Shown here: piece by piece, positions 28,357 to 36,228 of the stretch
Layout: every line of letters begins with the position of its first letter
Position numbering within the stretch: the stretch's first letter is position 1
NCBI GenBank assembly: GCA_028284745.1
Contig: JANQRC010000067.1
Span: 28,080 to 92,079 of the forward strand
Direction: 5' to 3'
DNA: 64,000 nucleotides
DNA from: Flavobacteriaceae bacterium
Lineage (GTDB): Bacteria; Bacteroidota; Bacteroidia; Flavobacteriales; Flavobacteriaceae
The notes under the pieces: model-generated
Told to the model about the DNA's origin: nothing
What the model saw: the letters and a program-made list of their open reading frames with translations, nothing else
Database searches by the model: none
Position numbers and translations under genes: made by a program

Positions 28357-28590
28357 TCAATTTGCTTTCGGTCGGATGATGCTACCCATTTCCAGTTGTA
28401 ACTTACTTACAATAGAATCAGAAGCATTGACTCCTTCAGTGCCATAACTAATCGAATCACCATACCCAAGGTCGTCAACATATAGTATCACCATGTTAGG
28501 CCATTGGCTTGATGGTTCCTTTGTGTTGGCCGTAGGATGGTATCGATAACGCAACCATGCCAAAGCACAAGCTCCTATAAAACCGATCAT
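28357..28590 (-). pseudogene. N-terminal remnant of a sulfatase gene
   Basis: 77-codon frame with an N-terminal hydrophobic start (MIGFIGACALAWLRY), then PNMVILYVDDLGYGDSISYGTEGVN, the characteristic opening of S1 sulfatases with the two metal-binding aspartates. Homology stops before the TPNID and CxPxR segments; the last ~20 residues look unrelated. The rest of the gene is gone, probably deleted, and the regulator gene follows after 3 bases. It still has a promoter and operator, so the stump may be transcribed and translated as the operon leader. Confidence 0.75.
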
Positions 28591-28610
28591 GGGTTATTGA
28601 TAGCATGCAA

Positions 28611-28618
28611 CAAATATA
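28611..28618 (-). promoter_or_regulatory. -7 box TATATTTG of the galactose operon
   Basis: On the minus strand the sequence reads TATATTTG, matching TAnnTTTG exactly, 20 bases before the ATG at 28590. Its upstream end overlaps the 29-base palindrome, so a protein bound there would block polymerase. No clean -33 TTTG is visible; the upstream region is occupied by the palindrome. Confidence 0.5.
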
Positions 28619-28644
28619 ATAAATGTAAAATTTACATTTATTAT
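28616..28644. promoter_or_regulatory. 29-base perfect palindrome, candidate operator
   Basis: ATAATAAATGTAAA, one central A, then the exact reverse complement TTTACATTTATTAT. It overlaps the TATATTTG -7 box of the minus-strand operon headed by the sulfatase remnant and the NUDIX-type regulator. A related site (22 of 29 positions equal) is at 30247-30275 in front of the intact sulfatase. The NUDIX-type regulator is the obvious candidate ligand. Confidence 0.65.
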
Positions 28645-28764
28645 GATTCCCGCATTTTTTTGTCATTTTATGGTTTTCTTCTACGATCAACAGGGATTAG
28701 CCATCATTCATCTAAAAACTAGCGCAGCTAGCACACAGAATACAAATAACCCATTCTTATAGTT

Positions 28765-30210
28765 TTAATGCTTTGCTTTTCCCCAAAGCAATTCCCTTTC
28801 CCGGTCATGGTCTGGATTCTCAATAGGGTCTTGGGCGCCCACTTCTTTCTTCCAGCTATTTAATAGCGCTAGAAGCTGGTTTGCCTTTTCTGGATGTTCA
28901 GAAACAAGGTTGTGACGTTCACCTATGTCTTCTTTAAGGTTATACAGTTGTAGCGTATCCCTTTCGTATGCATCAATGAGCTTCCAATTCCCTTTCCTTA
29001 CAGCACTATATGGAATTGCCCCTTGGATATGATAATGCGGATAGTGCCAAAAGATGGCATCTCTTTCGGGTTTCCTGCCAGACAATAAGAACGGAGAAAG
29101 ATTTTCTCCATCGATGTTACGTTGTCCCGTGCCCGTGCCTCCCAACAATCCCATGATGGTTGGGTAGATGTCTGGTGAAGTGGCCATTGCATCAGTAGAT
29201 ACACCGCCATTTATTTCTTTAGGCCAACTTATTATTAGCGGCACTCTAACACCACCCTCATAAATATTGCCTTTGCCTTCACGAAGCGGAAAGTTTGACG
29301 TTACCCTTGGCTTTTTAGATTCGTCTCCTCTATTGCCTATCAATCCGCCATTATCACTCGAAAAGATTATGATAGTGTTCTCATAGATGCCTGCTTTTTT
29401 TAAGGCACCGACAACTGCGCCAAAAGCATCGTCCGTATGCTCTACCATAGCAGCATAGGTTGGGTTGGATTGTAGGGCATCTTTGTCAACTATGCTTTTG
29501 TATTTTTCTATCTTCTCTGTTTTGGCCTCTAGCGGGGTATGGACATTGTAGAGCCAAAAATTTAAAAAGAAAGGAGTGTCTCTATTGTTAGCAATAAAAT
29601 TTACGGCTTCTTGGGATAGGCGCTCAGTAAGATATTCTCCTGTGGGCCCATCTGCTAATCGAGGATTGTTGTATGGCGAGAAGTAGCCTCCTTTTTTATT
29701 CACCTTATTCGGTGCGCCTTTTCTCCATCCCGCGATGTTCACATCAAACCCATGGTGTTCAGGCCAATATTGTTCTTCCTCCCCTAGATGCCATTTACCA
29801 ATATGAACTGTCTTGTAGCCTTTGCTCTTTAAGGCTTCTGCCAGTGTGGTATCACTATCTTGAATATGTTGAGTCCAATCAGGTGCCTTGTATTTTGAAT
29901 AGGGCTTGCTGTAGCCTTCGATCCAATCGGTAGTGTTTATGGTAGCAGGGTATTTGCCTGTCATGATACTAGCACGAGAAGGGGAGCAAACCGTGCATGC
30001 GGCATAGGCATCTGTAAATCTCACACCCTCTTCGGCCAATTGGTCTATGTGAGGTGTTTGATAAAATTCACTGCCATAACACGAGAGGTCCGTCCACCCC
30101 AGGTCATCAACCAGGAAAAGTATGACGTTTGCCTTTTTTTGACCTTCTTCCTTAGTACCAGACTTGCAGTTGACCAACAATAGAAAACATAACGGGAGAT
30201 AATACCTCAT
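28765..30210 (-). CDS. Cys-type S1 sulfatase, lipoprotein
   Basis: Formylglycine-dependent sulfate ester hydrolase. The metal-binding VDDLGW (Asp35, Asp36) and the catalytic motif C-S-P-S-R (Cys75 in CTVCSPSRASIMTGKYP) are intact. The N-terminus MRYYLPLCFLLLVNC is a lipoprotein signal with Cys15, so the enzyme is likely membrane-anchored outside the cytoplasm. Other landmarks are HIGKWHLG and SSDNGG. It needs maturation by the FGE encoded at 21751-22878. An operator-like palindrome lies upstream. Proximity to galactose genes suggests a sulfated galactose substrate, which is inference. Confidence 0.93.
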   Translation of the reverse strand: MRYYLPLCFLLLVNCKSGTKEEGQKKANVILFLVDDLGWTDLSCYGSEFYQTPHIDQLAEEGVRFTDAYAACTVCSPSRASIMTGKYPATINTTDWIEGYSKPYSKYKAPDWTQHIQDSDTTLAEALKSKGYKTVHIGKWHLGEEEQYWPEHHGFDVNIAGWRKGAPNKVNKKGGYFSPYNNPRLADGPTGEYLTERLSQEAVNFIANNRDTPFFLNFWLYNVHTPLEAKTEKIEKYKSIVDKDALQSNPTYAAMVEHTDDAFGAVVGALKKAGIYENTIIIFSSDNGGLIGNRGDESKKPRVTSNFPLREGKGNIYEGGVRVPLIISWPKEINGGVSTDAMATSPDIYPTIMGLLGGTGTGQRNIDGENLSPFLLSGRKPERDAIFWHYPHYHIQGAIPYSAVRKGNWKLIDAYERDTLQLYNLKEDIGERHNLVSEHPEKANQLLALLNSWKKEVGAQDPIENPDHDRERELLWGKAKH

Positions 30211-30246
30211 GATCTTAAAAGTAAAATGTTTCTGACCAAGGTAAAA

Positions 30247-30275
30247 ATAATAAATGTATTTATTACACTTATAAA
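30247..30275. promoter_or_regulatory. second copy of the operator-like palindrome
   Basis: The first 12 bases (ATAATAAATGTA) equal the left arm of the 28616-28644 palindrome; the right arm TTACACTTAT differs by single changes; overall 22 of 29 positions agree. It lies 37 bases before the start of the intact sulfatase on the minus strand. The shared arms and equal spacing point to one regulator acting on both transcription units. Confidence 0.55.
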
Positions 30276-30568
30276 GTGTCTTCTTACTTTAAAAGAATAA
30301 CCTTGAATACTTTACAAGACGAACATTGAAACATTTTGCATTGCTTTATGAAAAATGTTTAAGGCTTTCCTTGAGCCGCATGATTTGTATTGGCAGGCTT
30401 GTTTGTCGTTCTGCAACCTACTTTTCATGGATGTGCTAGCACACTTTGGACATTATACCTTTCCCATGCCCTAATTTGAAACACTGCTTAAGGGAACTTG
30501 CCCTGACTAAAAACACATAAAACTCCAGCAAATATCATAAAGCTGTTTTTTTTTGACCAAAATTCCAG

Positions 30569-30576
30569 TAGCTTTG
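30569..30576 (+). promoter_or_regulatory. putative -7 box TAGCTTTG for the GH3 gene
   Basis: TAGCTTTG matches TAnnTTTG and lies 23 bases before the ATG at 30600. A TTTG at 30552-30555 is only 13 bases away, too close for a standard -33 element, so only the -7 box is proposed. Confidence 0.35.
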
Positions 30577-30599
30577 AAAACAACCATGCACACTGTATA

Positions 30600-32780
30600 A
30601 TGAAAACCTTAGCAGCAACAATTATTATGGTAATGATATCAACCAACCATACCAGCGCGCAAGACCCAGCTACCGGAAAAGAAGGGATGATCGACAGCAT
30701 CCTAAAAGAGATGACCCTTGAAGAAAAAGTGGCCATGTGCCATGCACAATCCAAGTTTAGTAGTCCTGGGGTGCCCCGATTGGGAGTCCCCGAACTTTGG
30801 ATGTCCGACGGCCCACACGGAGTAAGAGGCGAGATTAACTGGGACGATTGGGGCTATGCTGGTTGGACCAACGATTCCATCACCGCTTTTCCTGCGTTGA
30901 CCTGCTTGGCGGCCTCTTTCAATCCAAAGCTTGCCGAAGCATACGGTTTTGCCATTGGTGAAGAAGCGAGATATCGTAAGAAAGACGTGTTACTGGGTCC
31001 AGGCGTCAACATATATCGCACTCCCTTAAATGGCCGCAATTTTGAATACATGGGCGAAGACCCACATTTGGCCTCTGTGATGTCTGTACCTTACATTCAC
31101 GGAGTACAAAAAAATGGAGTGGCCGCCTGCCTGAAGCACTATGTGCTGAACAATCAAGAGAAATGGCGAGACCATATCAATGTTGAAGTCAGCGATCGAG
31201 CGCTTTACGAAATCTACCTCCCTGCCTTTAAAGCAGGGGTCGAAGAAGGAAAGGTCTGGTCTGTGATGGGAGCCTACAACCAATTCCGAGGGCAGTTTTG
31301 CTGTCATAACGAACTGCTACTGAACAAGGTCTTGAAGAAAGACTGGAACTTTGATGGCGCTGTGGTCACCGATTGGGGAGGTGCCCATGACACCAAGGAA
31401 GCAGCACTGCATGGCCTAGATATTGAAATGGGCACAGGCACCGACGGTCTGACCTCGACCGCTAAGAACGCTTATGACAATTATTATCTGGCAAAACCCT
31501 TTCTGGCATTATTGAAAAAAGGCGAAGTCGACAAAGCGGTTCTAGATGACAAAGTGCGTCGTATCCTTCGTTTGATGTTCCGCACCAATATGAACTCAGA
31601 CCGTGCCATTGGAAAGATGAACAACCAAGAGCATTTGGATGTTGCGCGAAAAGTAGCAGGAGAAGGCATTGTGTTGTTGAAGAATGATGACGCCTTCTTT
31701 CCGCTAGACCCGAACAAAGCAATGACCATTGCCGTGATCGGAGAGAATGCCACCCGAGCCATGACCATCGGTGGCGGCTCGTCAGAATTGAAGGCAAAAC
31801 ATGAGATCTCACCTTTGGAAGGCATCCAAAAACGATTCAGCAAGGCAAAAGTGTTCCATGCCATGGGGTATGCTTCGGGCCCACCGGCATACGGAAAGGT
31901 AATTCCTCCCAAGCTCGACACCGATTCGCTACGCACCGAAGCCATTGCCGTAGCGGCCAAAGCAGATGTGGTGCTCTACTTTGGTGGCCTTAACAAAAAC
32001 CACGGTCAAGATTGTGAGGGCGGTGATCGTGACAATATGAAACTTCCGTTTGGGCAGGACCAATTGTTGGACGAACTCATCAAAGTGAACAATAACATAG
32101 GCGTGGTACTGATCAGCGGTAACGCAGTGGCCATGCCATGGGTCTCAGAAGTAGAGGCCATCATGCAAGCTTGGTACTTGGGCAGCGAAGCAGGACATGC
32201 CATTGCTGATGTGATCAGTGGTGATGTGAATCCCTCTGGAAAATTGCCTTTCACCTTCCCTGTGAAATTGACGGACAATGCGGCACACCATTATGGCGAA
32301 CTTTCTTATCCCGGAGATGGCACCGACCAATATTACAAAGAGGATATCTTAGTGGGCTACCGTTGGCATGACACCAAGAAGATAAAGCCGCTGTTTGCCT
32401 TTGGGCATGGACTGTCCTATTCTTCGTTCGCACTTTCCGATGTTACTGCTGACAAGCCCTCTTACACTGCCGATGACATGATCAACATATCTTGCAGAGT
32501 GACCAACACAGGTCAGATAGCTGGTGCCGAAGTGGTACAAGTCTATGTGGGCAAACCCCAATCTAAGGTAGCCCGTGCCATAAAGGAATTGAAGGCCTTT
32601 AATAAGGTAACCCTACAAAAAGGGGAAGCCACTACCACAACGCTCTCTATAAAAGCAAGCAATCTTTCCTTTTATGATGAGGCCATCAACGGATGGCAGT
32701 TAGAAAAAGGAGATTATACGATACATGTGGGTACTGCAAGCGACCAGATCGTAGAGGAGTTGCAGATTACCATAAAATGA
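30600..32780 (+). CDS. GH3 family beta-glycosidase, exported
   Basis: Retaining exo-beta-glycosidase acting on oligosaccharides in the periplasm. A signal peptide (MKTLAATIIMVMISTNHTSA) precedes the TIM-barrel domain. The catalytic nucleophile is Asp258 in VVTDWGGAHD; the KH substrate motif is Lys179-His180. The second alpha/beta domain and a C-terminal fibronectin III-like domain (from about residue 620, DMINISCRVTNTG) complete the standard 726-residue architecture. It is divergent from the sulfatase and probably removes sugars from the same glycan; whether glucose, galactose or xylose cannot be told from sequence. Confidence 0.93.
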   Translation: MKTLAATIIMVMISTNHTSAQDPATGKEGMIDSILKEMTLEEKVAMCHAQSKFSSPGVPRLGVPELWMSDGPHGVRGEINWDDWGYAGWTNDSITAFPALTCLAASFNPKLAEAYGFAIGEEARYRKKDVLLGPGVNIYRTPLNGRNFEYMGEDPHLASVMSVPYIHGVQKNGVAACLKHYVLNNQEKWRDHINVEVSDRALYEIYLPAFKAGVEEGKVWSVMGAYNQFRGQFCCHNELLLNKVLKKDWNFDGAVVTDWGGAHDTKEAALHGLDIEMGTGTDGLTSTAKNAYDNYYLAKPFLALLKKGEVDKAVLDDKVRRILRLMFRTNMNSDRAIGKMNNQEHLDVARKVAGEGIVLLKNDDAFFPLDPNKAMTIAVIGENATRAMTIGGGSSELKAKHEISPLEGIQKRFSKAKVFHAMGYASGPPAYGKVIPPKLDTDSLRTEAIAVAAKADVVLYFGGLNKNHGQDCEGGDRDNMKLPFGQDQLLDELIKVNNNIGVVLISGNAVAMPWVSEVEAIMQAWYLGSEAGHAIADVISGDVNPSGKLPFTFPVKLTDNAAHHYGELSYPGDGTDQYYKEDILVGYRWHDTKKIKPLFAFGHGLSYSSFALSDVTADKPSYTADDMINISCRVTNTGQIAGAEVVQVYVGKPQSKVARAIKELKAFNKVTLQKGEATTTTLSIKASNLSFYDEAINGWQLEKGDYTIHVGTASDQIVEELQITIK

Positions 32781-32782
32781 CT

Positions 32783-33463
32783 TTATGGCGTACTACTGCT
32801 AACTTGCAATATCTTTCCGTTGTAGAATTGGTGGCCGGTCAAGGCAAAGTTCTTGATATAGCCTGCCATTTGCAGTGCTGTCAATGGTGCTTGATATCCT
32901 GGAAAGGCCTCTTCTAGCATCTCTGTCTGTACAGCGCCCAAGGCCAACACATTGAATGATGGGCCTATCTCCTTATACTCTTCAGCCAATAGTTCGGTAA
33001 GCGTGATCAATGCCCCTTTGCTCGAAGAATACGCCGCAAGTCCTGGAAACTTCAAGCTACCCTGGATACCGCCCATGCTACTCACATTCACCACATGACT
33101 TTCCTTATTCATGAAAGGTATCAGTGTGCGTGTCAATTCGGCGACGCCAAATACATTCACCTCGTATGACTTCTGAAAATCGGCAACGGTGAGTTCTGCA
33201 AAGGGCTTGCTCACCAAGTAACCTGCATTATTGATCAGCATATCGACCGATTTCCATTGTGAAGCGACAAAGTCTTTTACTTCTTGCATACTGTCTTCCT
33301 CAGCAATATCAAATGAAAGACTATGCACATTTGGCATTTGCAGGTCTTCACATGGCTTTGAATTACGGGACAGCGCCAATACTTGATGGCCCGCTTCAGC
33401 AAAAAGTCTTACCATCTCTATCCCGATGCCACGACTCGTTCCTGTAATGACGATGTTTTTCAT
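32783..33463 (-). CDS. SDR-family oxidoreductase
   Basis: Classical short-chain dehydrogenase of 226 residues. The cofactor motif TGTSRGIG is at residues 7-14, the NNAG motif near 78, and the catalytic Tyr145/Lys149 in YSSSK. The substrate is unknown. It is convergent with the GH3 gene, leaving 2 bases between them, and lies 5 bases after the M28 peptidase gene on the same strand, suggesting co-transcription with that gene. Confidence 0.88.
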   Translation of the reverse strand: MKNIVITGTSRGIGIEMVRLFAEAGHQVLALSRNSKPCEDLQMPNVHSLSFDIAEEDSMQEVKDFVASQWKSVDMLINNAGYLVSKPFAELTVADFQKSYEVNVFGVAELTRTLIPFMNKESHVVNVSSMGGIQGSLKFPGLAAYSSSKGALITLTELLAEEYKEIGPSFNVLALGAVQTEMLEEAFPGYQAPLTALQMAGYIKNFALTGHQFYNGKILQVSSSTP

Positions 33464-33468
33464 CTGTC

Positions 33469-34479
33469 TTATTTGTTATATCTGATTTCTTTGGTAGGTG
33501 CATTCACCATTCGTTCTAGCACAGAGATCATCTCATTGACCACTGTTGCCATATGCGTGAAGTCCATCTTATCCACCTCATCATCCACATGGTGATAATA
33601 TGGATAATTGTTAAAATCGAAAGAACAAATAGTTTGTGAAGGCACTCTGAATTCTCTATGGAAAGGATAGTTGTCTGACCGCTGGAACACGTAATTCCGC
33701 GCTGCTGTTGATGAATATCCGATCAGTTTCTTTCCTGCATATTCATTCAGCTTATCTGCCATGTTTGATCTCTTATAGCCTGACAGATATACGATGTGGT
33801 CTCGCCCTTTCATCGGCACACCGATCATCTCGAAGTTGACCATGGCATATAAGTTGAAATCTTGCTCCATAAGCTTTCTGGCTAAGTGCTTCGATCCCAA
33901 AAGACCAAGCTCTTCTGCAGAAAAAAGCACGAACATCATGCTTCTTCTGTTCCGTTTTTCTTTACCAAAATACCTTGCTAGCTCTAACACTGCTGTGGTA
34001 CCTGAGGCATTGTCATTAGCTCCATTGGCAATGGCATCACCTCTTACCCGACCTCCAATGCCTATATGATCGTAATGCGCCCCTATAATGACGAACTCAT
34101 CTTTTAGCGTAGCATCATTACCTTCTAAATAACCAACTACATTGTATGCTTTTCTTTTGTTTGAAAGAGAGTCTCTATAGCTTGAAAAATACGGTACGAT
34201 GCCATTCTTATCGAAGAGTGTTTCTATGTATGTAGCCGCCTTGGCGATTCCCTCCGAGCCTGTATCTCTTCCTTTCAACGCATCCGAGGCCAAAAAGTAC
34301 ATATGCCTGGCCACAGCAGTGGAGTCAGTAAACCTTATCTCTACAGGTGGATAGGTTGCCGTAGCTGAATGACCTCCATTGGTATCTGATACGGATGCAT
34401 TGCCCATTACAGGTCCCTGTTTTGCCACACAAGAAAAAAGCAAGCATGGTAGCAATGAAAGGAAAAAGAGTCTTTTCAT
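33469..34479 (-). CDS. M28-family metallopeptidase, lipoprotein
   Basis: Zinc aminopeptidase-type exopeptidase. Metal ligands are visible in IGAHYDHIG, GANDNASGT and SAEELGLLGS, with a later FEMIG. The N-terminus MKRLFFLSLLPCLLFSC is a lipoprotein signal with Cys17, so it is probably anchored in the outer or inner membrane. Position after the PDH genes and terminator is a common arrangement in flavobacteria. It probably forms a two-gene unit with the SDR gene. Confidence 0.9.
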   Translation of the reverse strand: MKRLFFLSLLPCLLFSCVAKQGPVMGNASVSDTNGGHSATATYPPVEIRFTDSTAVARHMYFLASDALKGRDTGSEGIAKAATYIETLFDKNGIVPYFSSYRDSLSNKRKAYNVVGYLEGNDATLKDEFVIIGAHYDHIGIGGRVRGDAIANGANDNASGTTAVLELARYFGKEKRNRRSMMFVLFSAEELGLLGSKHLARKLMEQDFNLYAMVNFEMIGVPMKGRDHIVYLSGYKRSNMADKLNEYAGKKLIGYSSTAARNYVFQRSDNYPFHREFRVPSQTICSFDFNNYPYYHHVDDEVDKMDFTHMATVVNEMISVLERMVNAPTKEIRYNK

Positions 34480-34504
34480 TAGAGCACATTGTTTCAGCTA
34501 AGAT

Positions 34505-34531
34505 AAAAAAATCCCGCCCGAAGGCAGGATT
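34505..34531 (-). terminator. rho-independent terminator of the pdhC transcript
   Basis: On the minus strand a 9-bp stem (AATCCTGCC with GGCGGGATT, one mismatch pair) and a 4-base loop are followed by a run of seven T. It lies 48 bases after the pdhC stop. It is built from the left half of the dispersed repeat at 34510-34566. Confidence 0.65.
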
Positions 34532-34566
34532 CCTTTATCATGGATTCCTGCCTTCGCAGGAATGAC
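34510..34566. repeat. dispersed inverted-repeat element (GGATTCCTGCCTTCGCAGGAATGAC type)
   Basis: Two facing hairpin units. The right unit (34544-34563) has stem ATTCCTG/CAGGAAT and loop CCTTCG, matching the widespread GGATTCC...GCCTTCGC...GGAATGAC intergenic repeat of bacteria. The left unit is a degenerate inverted copy. It sits between pdhC and the M28 gene and has been co-opted as a terminator. Confidence 0.65.
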
Positions 34567-34578
34567 AATCCAAACTCC

Positions 34579-36225
34579 TTAAGCCAGCATGGTCACTGGA
34601 TCTTCCAAATAAGCCTTTAGTGTCTGCAAGAACTGTGCTCCTGTGGCTCCATCTACAGTTCTGTGGTCACAGGCCAACGTTACTTTCATGGTACTGCCCA
34701 CAACGATCTCGCCATCACGAACCACTGGTTTCTGTACGATGGTCCCAACAGAAAGGATAGCAGAGTTGGGTTGGTTGATGATCGACGTAAATTCTACAAT
34801 ACCAAACATCCCAAGGTTAGAGACCGTAAAGGTGCTTCCTGACATTTCAGCAGGAGAGATCTTCTTATTCCTTGCCTTTCCTGCCAGATCCTTTACTTGA
34901 GCTCCGATCTGTGTTAAACTCATCTGATCGGTGAATCGAAGTACAGGAACGACCAATCCATCTTCGACAGCAACAGCCACGCCCACATGGATGTGGTGGT
35001 TGTATGTCGTGGTCGCATCATTCCATGTGGTGTTCACTTGTGGATGCTTCTTTAATGCCATGGCACATGCTTTCACTACCATATCATTGAACGACACTTT
35101 GGTATCTGGCAATGCATTGATCTGCTTGCGTGAAGCCATCGCATTGTCCATGTCTACTTCAATGGTCAGATAATAGTGCGGCGCAGTGAACTTAGACGCT
35201 GCCAAACGCTTGGCAATGGTCTTCCGCATCTGCGAATTCTTTACTTCTTCGCTGCTCTCTTCCCCAGCAGGAACAAAAGGCGCTACATAACCGGAGGAAG
35301 CTGCAGGGGCTTTCTCTGGTGCAGGTGCCTCTACCTTAGCTGCAGGGGTAGCAGATGGCGTGAAGCTTTCTATATCTTTTTTAACGATACGTCCATTCTC
35401 GCCAGTTCCTTTTACCTGTGAAAGGTCAATACCCTTCTCTGCGGCCATCTTTTTGGCCAGGGGAGAAGCAAATATCCTTCCACCATCTGTATTGGTGGTT
35501 TGAACTTCTGCAGCCACAGCTTCTGCTTTCGGGGCCTCACTTGGAACTGCCACATCGACAGTTTTACCTCCTCTTCCTCCCACACCGTTACCAGCAACAG
35601 CTAGCACTGCAGCAACGTCTGTACCATCAGGGCCTATAACTGCAAGAATACTGTCTACAGGGGCTGATTCGCCTTCTTGGATACCGATATGCAACAATTT
35701 GCCAGCGTAGAAGGACTCAAATTCCATAGTAGCCTTGTCAGTCTCGATCTCGGCAAGGATATCGCCTTCTTCAACGGTATCACCTACTTTTTTGATCCAA
35801 GAAGCAACTGTACCCTCTTCCATGGTATCACTCAAACGAGGCATGGTTACCACTTCTACGCCTTCTGGCACTTCGGCCATGCCTGGCGTGACATCCTCTG
35901 CTGTTGGTGCTTCTTCTTTAGGAGACCCCTCGACTGTGCTCGGAGCAGCAGTTGCGCTACCATTTAGCAATCCAGAGATGTCCTCACCTTCATCACCAAT
36001 GATGGCTAAAAGCGTGTCTACAGGTGCGCCATCGCCTTCTTGTACGCCGACATGAAGTAATGTTCCTTCGTAGAAGGATTCGAACTCCATAGTGGCCTTG
36101 TCGGTCTCTATCTCGGCAAGGATGTCGCCTTCCTCTACTTTGTCTCCAACATTTTTCAACCATTTTGCCACAACACCTTCTTCCATGGTGTCGCTTAATC
36201 TTGGCATGTTAACTACTGTGGCCAT
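34579..36225 (-). CDS. pdhC: pyruvate dehydrogenase E2 (dihydrolipoamide acetyltransferase)
   Basis: Core of the pyruvate dehydrogenase complex, moving acetyl groups from lipoyl arms to CoA. It has two lipoyl domains (about residues 1-80 and 122-202) with lipoyl lysines Lys43 and Lys164 in ETDKATMEFES, Ala/Pro/Glu linkers, an E1/E3-binding domain (about 250-287, SPLAKKMAAEKGID) and the catalytic domain ending in DHRTVDGATGAQFL. The gene starts 3 bases after pdhA. E3 (lpd) is not in the window. Confidence 0.97.
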   Translation of the reverse strand: MATVVNMPRLSDTMEEGVVAKWLKNVGDKVEEGDILAEIETDKATMEFESFYEGTLLHVGVQEGDGAPVDTLLAIIGDEGEDISGLLNGSATAAPSTVEGSPKEEAPTAEDVTPGMAEVPEGVEVVTMPRLSDTMEEGTVASWIKKVGDTVEEGDILAEIETDKATMEFESFYAGKLLHIGIQEGESAPVDSILAVIGPDGTDVAAVLAVAGNGVGGRGGKTVDVAVPSEAPKAEAVAAEVQTTNTDGGRIFASPLAKKMAAEKGIDLSQVKGTGENGRIVKKDIESFTPSATPAAKVEAPAPEKAPAASSGYVAPFVPAGEESSEEVKNSQMRKTIAKRLAASKFTAPHYYLTIEVDMDNAMASRKQINALPDTKVSFNDMVVKACAMALKKHPQVNTTWNDATTTYNHHIHVGVAVAVEDGLVVPVLRFTDQMSLTQIGAQVKDLAGKARNKKISPAEMSGSTFTVSNLGMFGIVEFTSIINQPNSAILSVGTIVQKPVVRDGEIVVGSTMKVTLACDHRTVDGATGAQFLQTLKAYLEDPVTMLA

Positions 36226-36228
36226 TGG

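Larger units (their letters stand above)
30211..30599. promoter_or_regulatory. divergent regulatory region, sulfatase / GH3 glycosidase
   Basis: 389-base non-coding gap between divergent genes. It holds an operator-like palindrome (30247-30275), a spaced inverted repeat AAACATTTT (30329-30337) with AAAATGTTT (30352-30360), a perfect 12-base palindrome TGTGCTAGCACA (30432-30443), and a -7 box near the GH3 gene (30569-30576). A third AAAATGTTT occurs at 30223-30231. No coding frame is supported. Confidence 0.5.
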
